Source: Marinobacter flavimaris
GTDB taxonomy: Bacteria > Pseudomonadota > Gammaproteobacteria > Pseudomonadales > Oleiphilaceae
DNA: 64,000 bases
Direction: 5' to 3'
Assembly (NCBI RefSeq): GCF_002933295.1
Contig: NZ_PSSW01000012.1
Location: 1-64,000 of the forward strand
Shown here piece by piece: positions 44,626 to 53,128 of this stretch. The translations under genes were made by a program, and so were the position numbers. A model generated the notes under the pieces. That model made no database searches. It was not told the origin of the DNA and was given only the letters and a program-made list of their open reading frames with translations. Each line of letters begins with the position of its first letter. Within the stretch, counting starts at the first letter, position 1.

Positions 44626-44879
44626 CAGTCAGCATCATCCGGTGAGAACGGGCGGGTTTCCAGGGTGCCGTCGCTGTTCTGGACCAGTTGTTCGACCCGT
44701 TGCTCGGCGCTCTTCAACGCCTGCTGGCATTCACGGGTCAGCTTTACACCCCGCTCGAACGCCGTCAGGGACTGTTCCAGGGACAGCTCGCCCTGCTCCA
44801 GATCGCGAACCAGCTTTTCCAGTTCATCAAGAGACTTCTCAAAATCAGCTATCGATGTGGCGCCTTGTTCACCGGCCAT
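44625..44879 (-). CDS. xseB: Exodeoxyribonuclease VII small subunit
   Basis: XseB is the small helical subunit of exonuclease VII. The 84-residue product matches the family core SIADFEKSLDELEKLVRDLEQGELSLEQSLTAFERGVKLTRECQQALKSAEQRVEQLV. It is first in the xseB-ispA-dxs group, a conserved arrangement. The large subunit gene xseA is not in this window. Confidence 0.95.
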   Translation of the reverse strand: MAGEQGATSIADFEKSLDELEKLVRDLEQGELSLEQSLTAFERGVKLTRECQQALKSAEQRVEQLVQNSDGTLETRPFSPDDAD

Positions 44880-44934
44880 CAGGGGCCCTCCGATCGGGTG
44901 GCAGAATTTCGCGGATTATACCAGAGCCAGATCG

Positions 44935-45708
44935 CTATCGCCGCCAGTGGAAGTGACGTCGTTCACCGGTCCGGGCATCCGGACCCCAGTTCTGTTCCGT
45001 CACCTCGATTTCACCGCTGGCTGAAACGGTCACCACGGTGGTTGCCCGTGTGCCGTAGTCCGAACCCACGATGAATGGCGACGACAGAAAGCGTTCCGTC
45101 TCCAGGCCAACGCCTGTATCGGGCAGCATATGGTCTGGCGCGGGCGTGCTGTCCTGGAGCAGCGGAATCAGCTCGTTGTGCAGTGTTGCCGCATCCCGTC
45201 CGGCGGCGGCAATGGTATCTCCCGCAGCCTGCCGGAGGCGCAGAAGCTTGGGCCAGGGCGTCTGCAACAGATGATTGCTCAGTCCGTAGACCCCACGGTG
45301 GATTTGTCGGCCCGGATGGGCATCCCGATTGCTGAAATACCATCCGTCTGCTGTGGTCAGCTGCACCAGGTTGAAGCCGGAAAACTGGTCGGCGGTGTCG
45401 AGCAGATAGCGTTCAAGATGCTCCCGGGAATCAGTGAGTGCCCGCAAAGGCAGTTCACCACGACTGATACGGCCGGTTTCCGGTGCCCCTTCCCGGACGT
45501 TGGTCACGGCGCTGACCTCTCCCGCGGTATTAATCGCAAGCCAGGTGCCACCGGAGAGCAAGTCACGGCCGGCAAGCACCCGGGTACCGGATTCGGTGGT
45601 CCACCAGTCCATGGCGGCCGTCGGGCGGCGGAAAAATTCATCCCGATTGGCGGCAACCACCAATGGGAAATGAGGGTTCTGGCCAACGGCGAAAGCGATC
45701 AGGCACAT
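44935..45708 (-). CDS. NRDE/TANGO2-family protein
   Basis: The 257-residue product carries the defining N-terminal MCLIAFA...VVAANRDEFF motif with NRDE at about residues 22-25. The family-typical GGTWLAINTAGEVSAVTNVREG and SRGELPLR follow. The N-terminal Cys and fold suggest an Ntn-hydrolase-like architecture. Eukaryotic TANGO2 has been linked to heme or lipid handling, but the bacterial role is not settled. It is transcribed away from the TSUP transporter gene. Confidence 0.85.
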   Translation of the reverse strand: MCLIAFAVGQNPHFPLVVAANRDEFFRRPTAAMDWWTTESGTRVLAGRDLLSGGTWLAINTAGEVSAVTNVREGAPETGRISRGELPLRALTDSREHLERYLLDTADQFSGFNLVQLTTADGWYFSNRDAHPGRQIHRGVYGLSNHLLQTPWPKLLRLRQAAGDTIAAAGRDAATLHNELIPLLQDSTPAPDHMLPDTGVGLETERFLSSPFIVGSDYGTRATTVVTVSASGEIEVTEQNWGPDARTGERRHFHWRR

Positions 45709-45796
45709 GGTGTAGGTGTGGGCTCCCGGATTTAATGAAGTTGACTCTTGCGCTGTGTATCATACCAGCCTTGGTTTCCCGGGTGCGGCTCAAACA

Positions 45797-46594
45797 ATGA
45801 CTCTGTTTTACGTAATAGCTTCTTATCTGGCCCTCGGTGCCCTGGCAGGCACCGTGGCGGGGCTGTTCGGCATTGGTGGCGGGCTGATCATCGTGCCCGT
45901 GTTGATGTTCACCTTTGGTCTGCAGGGAATCGATCCGGATATTATTCCCCATCTGGCTGTAGGCACCTCGCTCGCGACCATCGTGTTCACCTCGGTCAGC
46001 TCCATTCGCTCCCATAACAAGCACGGCGCCGTGCGTTGGGATCTGTTCCGGCCCATGACGGTCGGGATTATTGGCGGCGCCCTGGTTGGTGCCTGGACGG
46101 CATCCCTGATGAGCGGGCGCGCGCTCGAACTGGTCATCGGCATTTTTGTCATTCTGGTAGGGCTGAAAATGTTTTTCCAGGTTGACCCCAAGCCGGGTCG
46201 CGACGTTCCCGGGGTGGCAGGCCTCGGCGTCGCCGGTGGTTTTATTGGCTGGGGGTCGGCGATTTTCGGAATCGGCGGGGGAACCCTTACGGTGCCTTAC
46301 CTGAGCTGGTGTAACGTGCGGATGCAGCAGGCGGTCGGTACATCTGCCGCCTGTGGCCTGCCCATCGCCGTGTCCGGTGCGCTGGGTAACATCTGGACCG
46401 GGTGGCATCATCCCGCAGTGCCGGAACTGAGCGCCGGCTTCATTTATCTGCCTGCGCTCATAGGTATCATTCTCACCAGCGTTTTCTTTGCCCGGGTTGG
46501 CGCCAATCTGGCCCATCGGCTGAACCCGCAGATTCTCAAGCGTACGTTCTCCATCATGCTCCTGCTGGTGGGTCTCCGTTTTCTCCTGAGCTGA
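45797..46594 (+). CDS. TSUP (TauE/SafE) family membrane transporter
   Basis: The 265-residue product has about eight membrane helices in two repeats. Each repeat carries the family glycine motif: LAGTVAGLFGIGGGLIIVPVL (about residues 15-35) and GFIGWGSAIFGIGGGTLTVPYL (about 148-169). Members move sulfite, sulfonates, sulfur compounds or organic anions; the substrate cannot be assigned here. ATG 45797 begins right before the first helix. It ends ten bases before lgt. Confidence 0.9.
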   Translation: MTLFYVIASYLALGALAGTVAGLFGIGGGLIIVPVLMFTFGLQGIDPDIIPHLAVGTSLATIVFTSVSSIRSHNKHGAVRWDLFRPMTVGIIGGALVGAWTASLMSGRALELVIGIFVILVGLKMFFQVDPKPGRDVPGVAGLGVAGGFIGWGSAIFGIGGGTLTVPYLSWCNVRMQQAVGTSAACGLPIAVSGALGNIWTGWHHPAVPELSAGFIYLPALIGIILTSVFFARVGANLAHRLNPQILKRTFSIMLLLVGLRFLLS

Positions 46595-46604
46595 GAGGTA
46601 GTTG

Positions 46605-47393
46605 ATGCTGCAGCATCCCCAGATTGATCCGGTGGCCATTGCCATCGGCCCCCTCAAGATCCACTGGTACGGTCTGACTTATCTGTTCGGTTTTCTAGCC
46701 GGCTGGTGGCTTGGACGCATTCGCACCCGCAAGCCCTGGTCGCCTATCAACGAAGAGCAGATGGGCGACCTTCTGTTTTACCTGGCCCTGGGGGTCATCC
46801 TGGGCGGCCGCTTCGGCTATGTCCTGTTCTACAACTTTGACGCCTTCCTGGCGGACCCGCTCTGGCTGCTGCGGGTCTGGGAAGGGGGCATGTCTTTCCA
46901 CGGCGGTTTGCTGGGCGTGATGTTTGCCATGTGGTGGTATGGCCGCAAGGTGGGCAGCGGATTCTGGCGCCTGGCCGACTTCGTGGCGCCGCTGGTGCCC
47001 CTTGGACTCGGCGCAGGGCGGATCGGCAACTTTATTAACGGCGAGTTGTGGGGCAAGCCCACTGACGTTGCCTGGGGTATGGTGTTTCGAACGGCTCCGG
47101 ATTCTCTCGCCCGTCATCCCTCCCAGCTTTACCAGTTTGCCCTGGAAGGCGTTGCCCTGTTCGTGATCCTGTGGTGGTTCTCATCCCGGCAGCGCCCGAC
47201 CATGGCGGTTTCCGGTCTGTTCCTCATTTGCTACGGCGTGTTCCGCTTCCTGGTGGAATTCGTGCGTCAGCCGGATCCGCAGCTGGGCTATCTTGCCTTT
47301 GACTGGCTTACCATGGGGCAGGTACTGTCCTTCCCGATGATCGTTGCCGGCGCCGCCCTGATGTTTATTGCCTACCGGAGACAAGCCCGATGA
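46605..47393 (+). CDS. lgt: Prolipoprotein diacylglyceryl transferase
   Basis: Lgt attaches diacylglycerol to the lipobox Cys of lipoproteins in the inner membrane, so LpoA encoded in this window would be a client. The 262-residue product has about seven membrane helices, the IHWYGLTYLFGF start, VWEGGMSFHGGLLG, and the signature GRIGNFINGELWG (about residues 142-154) with RHPSQLYQFALEG. ATG 46605 is chosen. Its stop overlaps thyA by four bases. Confidence 0.97.
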   Translation: MLQHPQIDPVAIAIGPLKIHWYGLTYLFGFLAGWWLGRIRTRKPWSPINEEQMGDLLFYLALGVILGGRFGYVLFYNFDAFLADPLWLLRVWEGGMSFHGGLLGVMFAMWWYGRKVGSGFWRLADFVAPLVPLGLGAGRIGNFINGELWGKPTDVAWGMVFRTAPDSLARHPSQLYQFALEGVALFVILWWFSSRQRPTMAVSGLFLICYGVFRFLVEFVRQPDPQLGYLAFDWLTMGQVLSFPMIVAGAALMFIAYRRQAR

Positions 47394-48229
47394 AAGCCTA
47401 TCTCGACCTTATGCAAGACGTTGTTGATAACGGATTCGACAAGGGAGACCGCACCGGTGTCGGCACCCGGTCGGTGTTTGGCCGTCAGATTCGCTTCAAC
47501 CTCCAGGAGGGCTTTCCGCTGGTCACTACCAAGAAAGTCCACCTGCGCAGCATCATTTACGAACTGCTCTGGTTCCTGCGGGGCTCCACCGACAACTCCT
47601 GGCTGCAGGAACGGAAGGTCTCGATCTGGAACGAGTGGGCATTGGAGAATGGTGACCTTGGGCCTATCTATGGCAAACAGTGGCGAAGCTGGCAGTGCCC
47701 CAATGGCGAGGTGGTTGACCAGATCAGCGAAGTGATCGAGCAGATTCGCACCAAACCGAATTCCCGCCGGCTGATCGTGTCCGCCTGGAACCCCGCTGAG
47801 CTTCCGGATGAGTCCATCGGTCCCCAGGATAACGTTCGCGAGGGTCGCATGGCGCTGGCACCCTGTCACTGCCTTTTCCAGTTCTACGTGGCCGACGGCA
47901 AGCTCTCCTGCCAGCTTTACCAGCGAAGCGCCGATCTGTTCCTGGGCGTACCTTTTAATATTGCCTCGTACGCCTTGCTGACGCACATGATTGCCCAGCA
48001 GTGTGATCTGGATGTCGGTGAGTTTGTGCATACCTTCGGCGACTGCCATCTGTACCAGAACCACCTGACCGACGACATCGTCTTCGAGCAGCTGAAACGC
48101 GAGCCCCGGGCCCTGCCTAAACTCGTGATCAAGCGCAAGCCCGCGAGCATCTTCGAATACGAGCTGGAAGATTTCGAGTTTGAGGGTTATGACCCCTATC
48201 CGGGCATCAAGGCGCCGATTGCCATTTGA
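47390..48229 (+). CDS. thyA: Thymidylate synthase
   Basis: ThyA makes dTMP from dUMP with methylene-tetrahydrofolate, releasing dihydrofolate. The 279-residue product has DRTGVGTRSVFGRQIRF, the catalytic Cys in LAPCHCLFQFYV (about residues 157-168), SCQLYQRSADLFLGVPFNIASYA and the C-terminal IKAPIAI. It is slightly longer than the E. coli enzyme because of an insert near residue 140. The adjacent folA recycles its dihydrofolate product. Confidence 0.97.
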   Translation: MKAYLDLMQDVVDNGFDKGDRTGVGTRSVFGRQIRFNLQEGFPLVTTKKVHLRSIIYELLWFLRGSTDNSWLQERKVSIWNEWALENGDLGPIYGKQWRSWQCPNGEVVDQISEVIEQIRTKPNSRRLIVSAWNPAELPDESIGPQDNVREGRMALAPCHCLFQFYVADGKLSCQLYQRSADLFLGVPFNIASYALLTHMIAQQCDLDVGEFVHTFGDCHLYQNHLTDDIVFEQLKREPRALPKLVIKRKPASIFEYELEDFEFEGYDPYPGIKAPIAI

Positions 48230-48252
48230 CCGAACCCCGAAGAGACGAGTAC

Positions 48253-48762
48253 ATGAGAAAAGCCCTGATCGTTGCCATGTCCCGTAACCGGGTTATTGGC
48301 CGTAACAACAAACTGCCCTGGTATCTTCCGGGTGACCTTCGTTATTTCAAGCAGGCTACCATGGGCAAGCCCATTATCATGGGCAGGAAGACCTGGGACT
48401 CCATTGGGCGGCCATTGCCGGGACGGATGAACGTGGTGATCTCGCGCAATGAAGAGTGGGAAGCACCAACCGGAACAGTGGCCGCGAAGTCTTTGCCCGA
48501 AGCGCTGGTGAAGGCCGAGGCGCAGGCGGAGCTGGAAGGTGGTGACGAAGTGATGATTATCGGTGGCGGGCAGATCTACGCCGAGGCATTGCCGATGGTT
48601 GATCGGATGTACGTCACCCAGGTGCACGCTGAGGTGGACGGCGATGCGTTTTTTCCGGAAGTAAACTGGGATGAGTGGGAAGAAATCGGACGGGAGGATT
48701 TCTCCGCGTCCGATAACAACCCTTACGACTACAGTTTCGTGGTCTATCAGCGTCAGGCTTAA
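48253..48762 (+). CDS. folA: Dihydrofolate reductase
   Basis: FolA regenerates tetrahydrofolate, closing the thymidylate cycle with ThyA. The 169-residue product has VAMSRNRVIGRNNKLPWYLPGDLRYFKQATMGKPIIMGRKTWDSIGRPLPGR, including the catalytic Asp in PGDL. VMIIGGGQIY and YVTQVHAEVDGDAFFPE complete the fold. ATG 48253 is preferred; TTG 48226 would add nine residues. Its last codons lie in a perfect 20-bp palindrome shared with the convergent helicase gene. Confidence 0.96.
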   Translation: MRKALIVAMSRNRVIGRNNKLPWYLPGDLRYFKQATMGKPIIMGRKTWDSIGRPLPGRMNVVISRNEEWEAPTGTVAAKSLPEALVKAEAQAELEGGDEVMIIGGGQIYAEALPMVDRMYVTQVHAEVDGDAFFPEVNWDEWEEIGREDFSASDNNPYDYSFVVYQRQA

Positions 48763-48770
48763 GCCTGACG
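48751..48770. repeat. Perfect 20-bp palindrome spanning the convergent folA and helicase stop codons
   Basis: CGTCAGGCTTAAGCCTGACG reads identically on both strands. Because of the symmetry both proteins end ...RQA and stop at TAA encoded by the same duplex. There is no loop and no T tract, so a conventional terminator is doubtful. Confidence 0.9.
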
Positions 48771-50279
48771 AGGCGGGCGCTTGCCTGCGGGCTTGCCGCC
48801 CTTGCCGGGCGGTTTGCCTCGACCACCGGGGCCGCCACGACCCTTCGGGCCACCTTTCTTGAAACCGCCTTTCGGGCCCTTGCGATTCTCGCCCGGACGA
48901 CCGCCGCCACCTTTACGATCACGGCGGGGAGGTGTTGCCGACACGGTTGGCAAGGCCTCTGGTTGCTCGAGGGGCAGGGAGCCTGGCTGGGCTGCTTCCA
49001 TCCAGCAGGCGAGGGCGCCGGCTACCATGGCCATGTCCATGTCATTGCGCTCGGCGATTTCGTCCAGCAGCGACATCGTCTTTGCCAACTTCTTGTCTTC
49101 CGCAAAGCCCAGCAGTTGGGACTCGAACTGCTGCTCCCTCATTTTCTTGAGCTCAACGGGAGACGGCAACTCGTAAGCTTCCATCGGCGAGTTTGTTGCG
49201 CGTTCAAGCGTTCGCAGCCAACTGCGCTCGCGGGGTGTTACCAGCAGGATCGCCTTCCCTTCGCGACCGGCACGACCAGTACGACCGACCCGATGGATGT
49301 ACGCTTCAGTGTCGTAGGGAACGTCGTAGTTGATGACGTGTGTGATACGGGAAACGTCCAGACCGCGCGCTGCCACGTCTGTGGCAATGATAATGTCTTT
49401 CTTCCCGCGCTTCAGGTCTTCAACCGTTTGTTCACGCTGGCGTTGGTTCAGGTCACCGCTCAGGGGCGCGACCGCGTGGCCCCGGGCAGAAAGCTTTTCG
49501 GCCAGCATGGTGGTTTCCGCTTTGGTGCGCACAAAAATTATGGCGGCATCAATCGGCTCAACTTCCAGAATGCGGGTCAGGGCATCCAGCTTGCGCTCAG
49601 CATAGACCGGCAGAACGAACTGGGAGATACGCTCGACCGTGCGGGTTTCGCTTTCAATGCGAACTTCTGTGGCGTTGCGCAGGTAGGTCTGGGCCACTTT
49701 CTTGATCTGCGGCGGCATGGTGGCCGAGAACAATGCCCGTTGGCAGTTCTCCGGGGTCTTCGCCAGGATCGCTTCCACGTCGTCGATAAAGCCCATGCGC
49801 AGCATTTCGTCGGCTTCATCAAGAACCAGCGCTTTCAGGCTGTCCAGCTTCAGGGTACCTTTGCGCAGGTGGTCGAGCATCCGGCCCGGTGTGCCCACGA
49901 TCACCTGGGCACCGCGACGCAGGCCCTTGATCTGGGGATAAAAGTCCTGGCCACCGTAAATGGGCAGAACGTGGAAATTCCGGAACTTGCTGGCATAGGT
50001 GGTAAACGCTTCCGCCACCTGGATGGCAAGTTCCCGTGTTGGGGCCAGAACCAGAATCTGGGGATCGGTAACAGAAGCGTCAATCCGGCTCAGCAGGGGC
50101 AATGCAAATGCCGCGGTCTTACCGGTTCCGGTCTGGGCAACGCCCAGCAGATGGTTACCGGCCAGCAGCGCGGGGATCGCCTGGGCCTGGATGGGTGACG
50201 GGGTTTCGTAGCCAACGGCGGACACAGCTTCAAGTACGGCTGGATCCAGCCCCAGTTCGGCAAAGGACAATTCAGACAT
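48759..50279 (-). CDS. deaD: DEAD-box ATP-dependent RNA helicase, DeaD/CsdA-like
   Basis: The 506-residue product has the Q motif (FAELGLDPAVLEAVSAVGYETPSPIQ), AQTGTGKTAAF (Walker A), PTRELAIQV, the DEADEMLRMGF box, SATMP, and the helicase C-domain ending YIHRVGRTGRAGREG. After the core, LRTLERATNSPMEAYELPSPVELKKMREQQFESQL resembles the DeaD dimerisation region. The DeaD RNA-binding domain is missing; instead there is a Gly/Pro/Lys/Arg-rich tail of about 60 residues. ATG 50279 is the family start. The likely role is ribosome assembly and cold growth. Confidence 0.9.
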   Translation of the reverse strand: MSELSFAELGLDPAVLEAVSAVGYETPSPIQAQAIPALLAGNHLLGVAQTGTGKTAAFALPLLSRIDASVTDPQILVLAPTRELAIQVAEAFTTYASKFRNFHVLPIYGGQDFYPQIKGLRRGAQVIVGTPGRMLDHLRKGTLKLDSLKALVLDEADEMLRMGFIDDVEAILAKTPENCQRALFSATMPPQIKKVAQTYLRNATEVRIESETRTVERISQFVLPVYAERKLDALTRILEVEPIDAAIIFVRTKAETTMLAEKLSARGHAVAPLSGDLNQRQREQTVEDLKRGKKDIIIATDVAARGLDVSRITHVINYDVPYDTEAYIHRVGRTGRAGREGKAILLVTPRERSWLRTLERATNSPMEAYELPSPVELKKMREQQFESQLLGFAEDKKLAKTMSLLDEIAERNDMDMAMVAGALACWMEAAQPGSLPLEQPEALPTVSATPPRRDRKGGGGRPGENRKGPKGGFKKGGPKGRGGPGGRGKPPGKGGKPAGKRPPRQA

Positions 50280-50477
50280 TGATTCACTCGGAATTCGGGA
50301 GGTAGAGCATTGCCGGGCAATGCATGTTGTGCCGACATTATAGCGGCTTTGTTGCTGCTTTAATACGCAAAACCCCGGCGAGGCTATAGGTAGTTGCCGG
50401 GGACAGGCCATTGCGTTGCCATCCGATCTTGGGCACTCTTCGTAGCTTTCCCGATAGGTTGCTAACAGGAACTCGAA

Positions 50478-51266
50478 ATGACCTTTGACGAATTATTGCG
50501 GGCGGCCCGTGGCAGTGAGGAGCTGGCCATGCCCGAGAGCTGGTCCCAGTGCAGAGCCACCTTTGGCGGTCTCACGGCAGCGTTGATGTTTGAGCGCATG
50601 GAAAAGCTTGTCGCCGAGGGCCGTGCGATGAGGTCATTGCAAGTATCATTCGTGGGGCCGGTGGAGCCGGAAGTCCCCGCCAGTTTCGAGGCCGAGATTC
50701 TGCGTGAGGGAAAAGCGGTCAGTCAGGTACAGGGCCGCATTGTCCAGAAGGGTGAACCCCGGCTGGTCTGCCTAGCCAGCTTTGGCGGAGACCGGGACTC
50801 GCAGGTGCAGGTGGATGCCCTGCCAGCGCCCGAGGCAAACCCGGTCAGCCAGTGCCCGGGGCTGGACTACATCGAGGGTGTTACCCCGGAATTCATTCGG
50901 CAGATTGAGATGCGCTGGGCCTTCGGTAACCTGCCGTTCAGCGGCAAGGGGGGTCGGGAGCTCGGCGGCTGGGTGCAGTTCCGGACACCGCCGGAAACGT
51001 TCTCTGATGCCCACATTATTGCTCTGGTGGACGCCTGGCCACCGGCGGTTCTGCCCTATGTAAAACAGCGGGTGAGGACCAGTTCCCTGAGCTGGGCGCT
51101 GGATATTGTACATCCGAGGCCGGTTATGGAGCCGGGTGACTGGCTCCTGTACAAGGTTTCCATTGATCAGGCGGGTGCCGGTTATGGTCACACCCAGGCC
51201 GGAATCTGGACCGCCAGAGGCGAGCTCGTGGCGCTGAGTCGCCAGACGGTAACGGTCTTCGGTTGA
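50478..51266 (+). CDS. Acyl-CoA thioesterase family protein (double hotdog, TesB-like)
   Basis: The 262-residue product looks like a thioesterase II-like double-hotdog protein. The N-terminal half holds FGGLTAALMFERMEKLV and RSLQVSFVGPVEPEVPASFEAEILREGKAVSQVQGRIVQ. The C-terminal half holds SLSWALDIVHPRP, DWLLYKVSIDQAGAGYGHTQAGIWTARGELVALSRQTVTVFG, the typical final strands. It would hydrolyse acyl-CoA thioesters; chain preference is unknown. It is a single gene between the helicase and a convergent hydrolase. Confidence 0.82.
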   Translation: MTFDELLRAARGSEELAMPESWSQCRATFGGLTAALMFERMEKLVAEGRAMRSLQVSFVGPVEPEVPASFEAEILREGKAVSQVQGRIVQKGEPRLVCLASFGGDRDSQVQVDALPAPEANPVSQCPGLDYIEGVTPEFIRQIEMRWAFGNLPFSGKGGRELGGWVQFRTPPETFSDAHIIALVDAWPPAVLPYVKQRVRTSSLSWALDIVHPRPVMEPGDWLLYKVSIDQAGAGYGHTQAGIWTARGELVALSRQTVTVFG

Positions 51267-51279
51267 CGGAAATGGCGGC

Positions 51280-52179
51280 TCAGGCCGCCATTTCCGATTT
51301 CAGAGCATCGATGATGATACGGGCGAAATCTTCCGGTGAATCTTCCTGGAGAAAGTGCCCGCCTCTGAGTGTGATATGAGGTTGTCCGTGGGCACCGGGA
51401 ATCCGGCGCTGCATGTGCCTGTCGCCGCCCCGGGTAATCGGGTCGCCACTGCTGAAGCAGGTGATGAAGGGCTTCTTCCACTTCTCCAGGACCTGCCAGG
51501 CCGCCTTGTTGGCGTCGCTGTCCGGTGTATCCGGTTCCGTCGGAACCAGTTTTGGAAACGCCCTGGCTCCGGCCTTGAACTCTGCTGACGGGAATGGGGC
51601 TTCGTAAGCGGCAATTTCAGCTTTGCTCAGGGTGCGATCGGTGCCCAGTTGCACGATACGACCGACCGGGAACCAGGGGCTATGGGTGGCAAATGCCTTC
51701 CACATGGAAAATACCGCTGGAACAGGCGTTTCGCCGGTCGGAAGCATGCCGTTTCCGACGATGATTCGGCTGAATCGCTGACGGTGTTCCGCGGCCAGTC
51801 GCAGGCCCAGCAACGATCCCCAGTTCTGGCACACAAGGGTGATATTGGTCAGGTTGAGCTGTTCAAGCCAACTGGCCAGCCACGTGAGATGGCGGCCGTA
51901 ACTGTAGTCTGTAACCGACGCCGGCTTGTCGGATTTGCCGAAGCCGATCAGATCCGGGGCCAACACCCGGTGACCGGCCTCGGCCACCAGAGGGATCATG
52001 TGCCGGTACAGGTAGGACCAGGATGGTTCGCCGTGGAGCATGAGAACCGGCGAGGCGTTTCTAGGGCCTTCGTCAACGTAGTGCATCCGGAGACCCGGTT
52101 CTACGTCAAGATGGTTTGGAGCAAAGGGGTAATCCGGAAGACCTGCGAAGCGGGCTTCATCGGTTCTCAGAATACGCAT
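51280..52179 (-). CDS. Alpha/beta hydrolase, haloalkane dehalogenase-like, with Asn at the nucleophile position
   Basis: The 299-residue product resembles subfamily I haloalkane dehalogenases. The oxyanion and halide motif is HGEPSWSYLYR (about residues 49-59). The nucleophile elbow reads CQNWGSLLG, so the usual Asp (QDWGG) is Asn119, with the halide-binding Trp120 still present. The acid is probably Asp246 in SGDPIT, and His275 lies in GGHFLQED. A D-to-N change normally abolishes catalysis, although Asn in related mutants can deamidate. It may be inactive, self-activated, or act on another substrate. Confidence 0.82.
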   Translation of the reverse strand: MRILRTDEARFAGLPDYPFAPNHLDVEPGLRMHYVDEGPRNASPVLMLHGEPSWSYLYRHMIPLVAEAGHRVLAPDLIGFGKSDKPASVTDYSYGRHLTWLASWLEQLNLTNITLVCQNWGSLLGLRLAAEHRQRFSRIIVGNGMLPTGETPVPAVFSMWKAFATHSPWFPVGRIVQLGTDRTLSKAEIAAYEAPFPSAEFKAGARAFPKLVPTEPDTPDSDANKAAWQVLEKWKKPFITCFSSGDPITRGGDRHMQRRIPGAHGQPHITLRGGHFLQEDSPEDFARIIIDALKSEMAA

Positions 52180-52326
52180 GCCATCGACTGTCCTGACTGA
52201 TTGGTTGCGTGATTGCCGGGCGGCATCCGGTGCTAATAGTGCCCTACTACAATCGTCGAAGATCAGGATAAAGCAGATGGAAATTTTGTGTGTTTGAGTT
52301 GCGTAACAGAGCGTTGTGGCTTTGAA

Positions 52327-52575
52327 TCAGGACGCAATGCCAAACAGGCGTTCGGGGTTGTCAACGCGGGCCAGAGCGTTATCGCAACAATTGACGGCGC
52401 CGCAATCGTCTGCTGAGCAAAGGCCAATGGTCTGGCACTCCATGTTCTGGTGCTGGTCGCCCTCATTCCGGAAAATCCGGGCCCTGGAGAGAATCGAGTG
52501 GCAGTGGCCACAAAGGAGTGTGGGAACCGCGCTGCCTTCAGCAAGAAGTGCTGTGTATTGATGTTGTTCAGTCAT
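52327..52575 (-). CDS. Small cysteine-rich protein of unknown function
   Basis: The 82-residue product begins MTEQHQYTALLAEGSAVPTLLCGHCHSIL and carries eight cysteines in groups: CGHCH (about residues 22-26), MECQTIGLCSADDCGAVNCCD (about 45-66). The spacing suggests metal binding, such as a zinc ribbon or an Fe-S site, but I do not recognise the family. A textbook GGAGGA lies seven bases before ATG 52575, which argues that the gene is real and fixes the start. No signal peptide. Confidence 0.6.
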   Translation of the reverse strand: MTEQHQYTALLAEGSAVPTLLCGHCHSILSRARIFRNEGDQHQNMECQTIGLCSADDCGAVNCCDNALARVDNPERLFGIAS

Positions 52576-52650
52576 AAATATCCTCCTGATACTGCCCAAC
52601 ATATGGGCCAAGTATGACATTTCAAAGTCGGGATGCCGGTGTTATACGGC

Positions 52651-53001
52651 TTAACTGTCAGGATCGACCAGTGGCCGACGGTTGGAGCGCTTGTCATCCC
52701 AGTCAAGTTCCTTGGGGTCATACCAGCCGATTGCCCCCAGCACTCTCTCCCGAGTCTGTGGCGACAGGGTAGGCCACAGCTCCTGGAAGTCCTCGAGGCC
52801 GAGCTCCCTCTGCTTCATCTGCTTGCTCTGGAGCCGGTTGATAATGCGTGGTAGCTGCAGGGCCTCGCCTAGCTGACCCGGCACCATGACTTCCTGACCC
52901 ATCACTTTGCGCCGGTGCGTTCGGGCGGCCAGAACCTTGCGCAACTCGGTGGCCGCATCCAGGGCTGTTTCGATGGTGAAGGTTTCCAGTTCCAACAACA
53001 T
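52651..53001 (-). CDS. Conserved hypothetical protein, 116 residues
   Basis: I do not recognise this protein. It is soluble, charged and mostly helical, starting MLLELETFTIETALDAATELRKVLAARTHRRKVMGQEVMVPGQLGEALQLPRIINRLQ and ending with a polar GWYDPKELDWDDKRSNRRPLVDPDS tail. There is no signal peptide and no cysteine. Codon usage looks like the neighbours', and no longer frame competes. It shares orientation with the small Cys-rich gene downstream (about 75 bases), so the two may be cotranscribed. Confidence 0.6.
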   Translation of the reverse strand: MLLELETFTIETALDAATELRKVLAARTHRRKVMGQEVMVPGQLGEALQLPRIINRLQSKQMKQRELGLEDFQELWPTLSPQTRERVLGAIGWYDPKELDWDDKRSNRRPLVDPDS

Positions 53002-53128
53002 GACCTGTCTATTAGTTGATCAACAACCGTCCACTATAACCCGAAGACAGCTACAGTGGCCACGCCAGCGTGGTAGGGTAGAATGACTCGTTATATCGCA
53101 GAACCAACATCAGGGAACCGCATAATCT

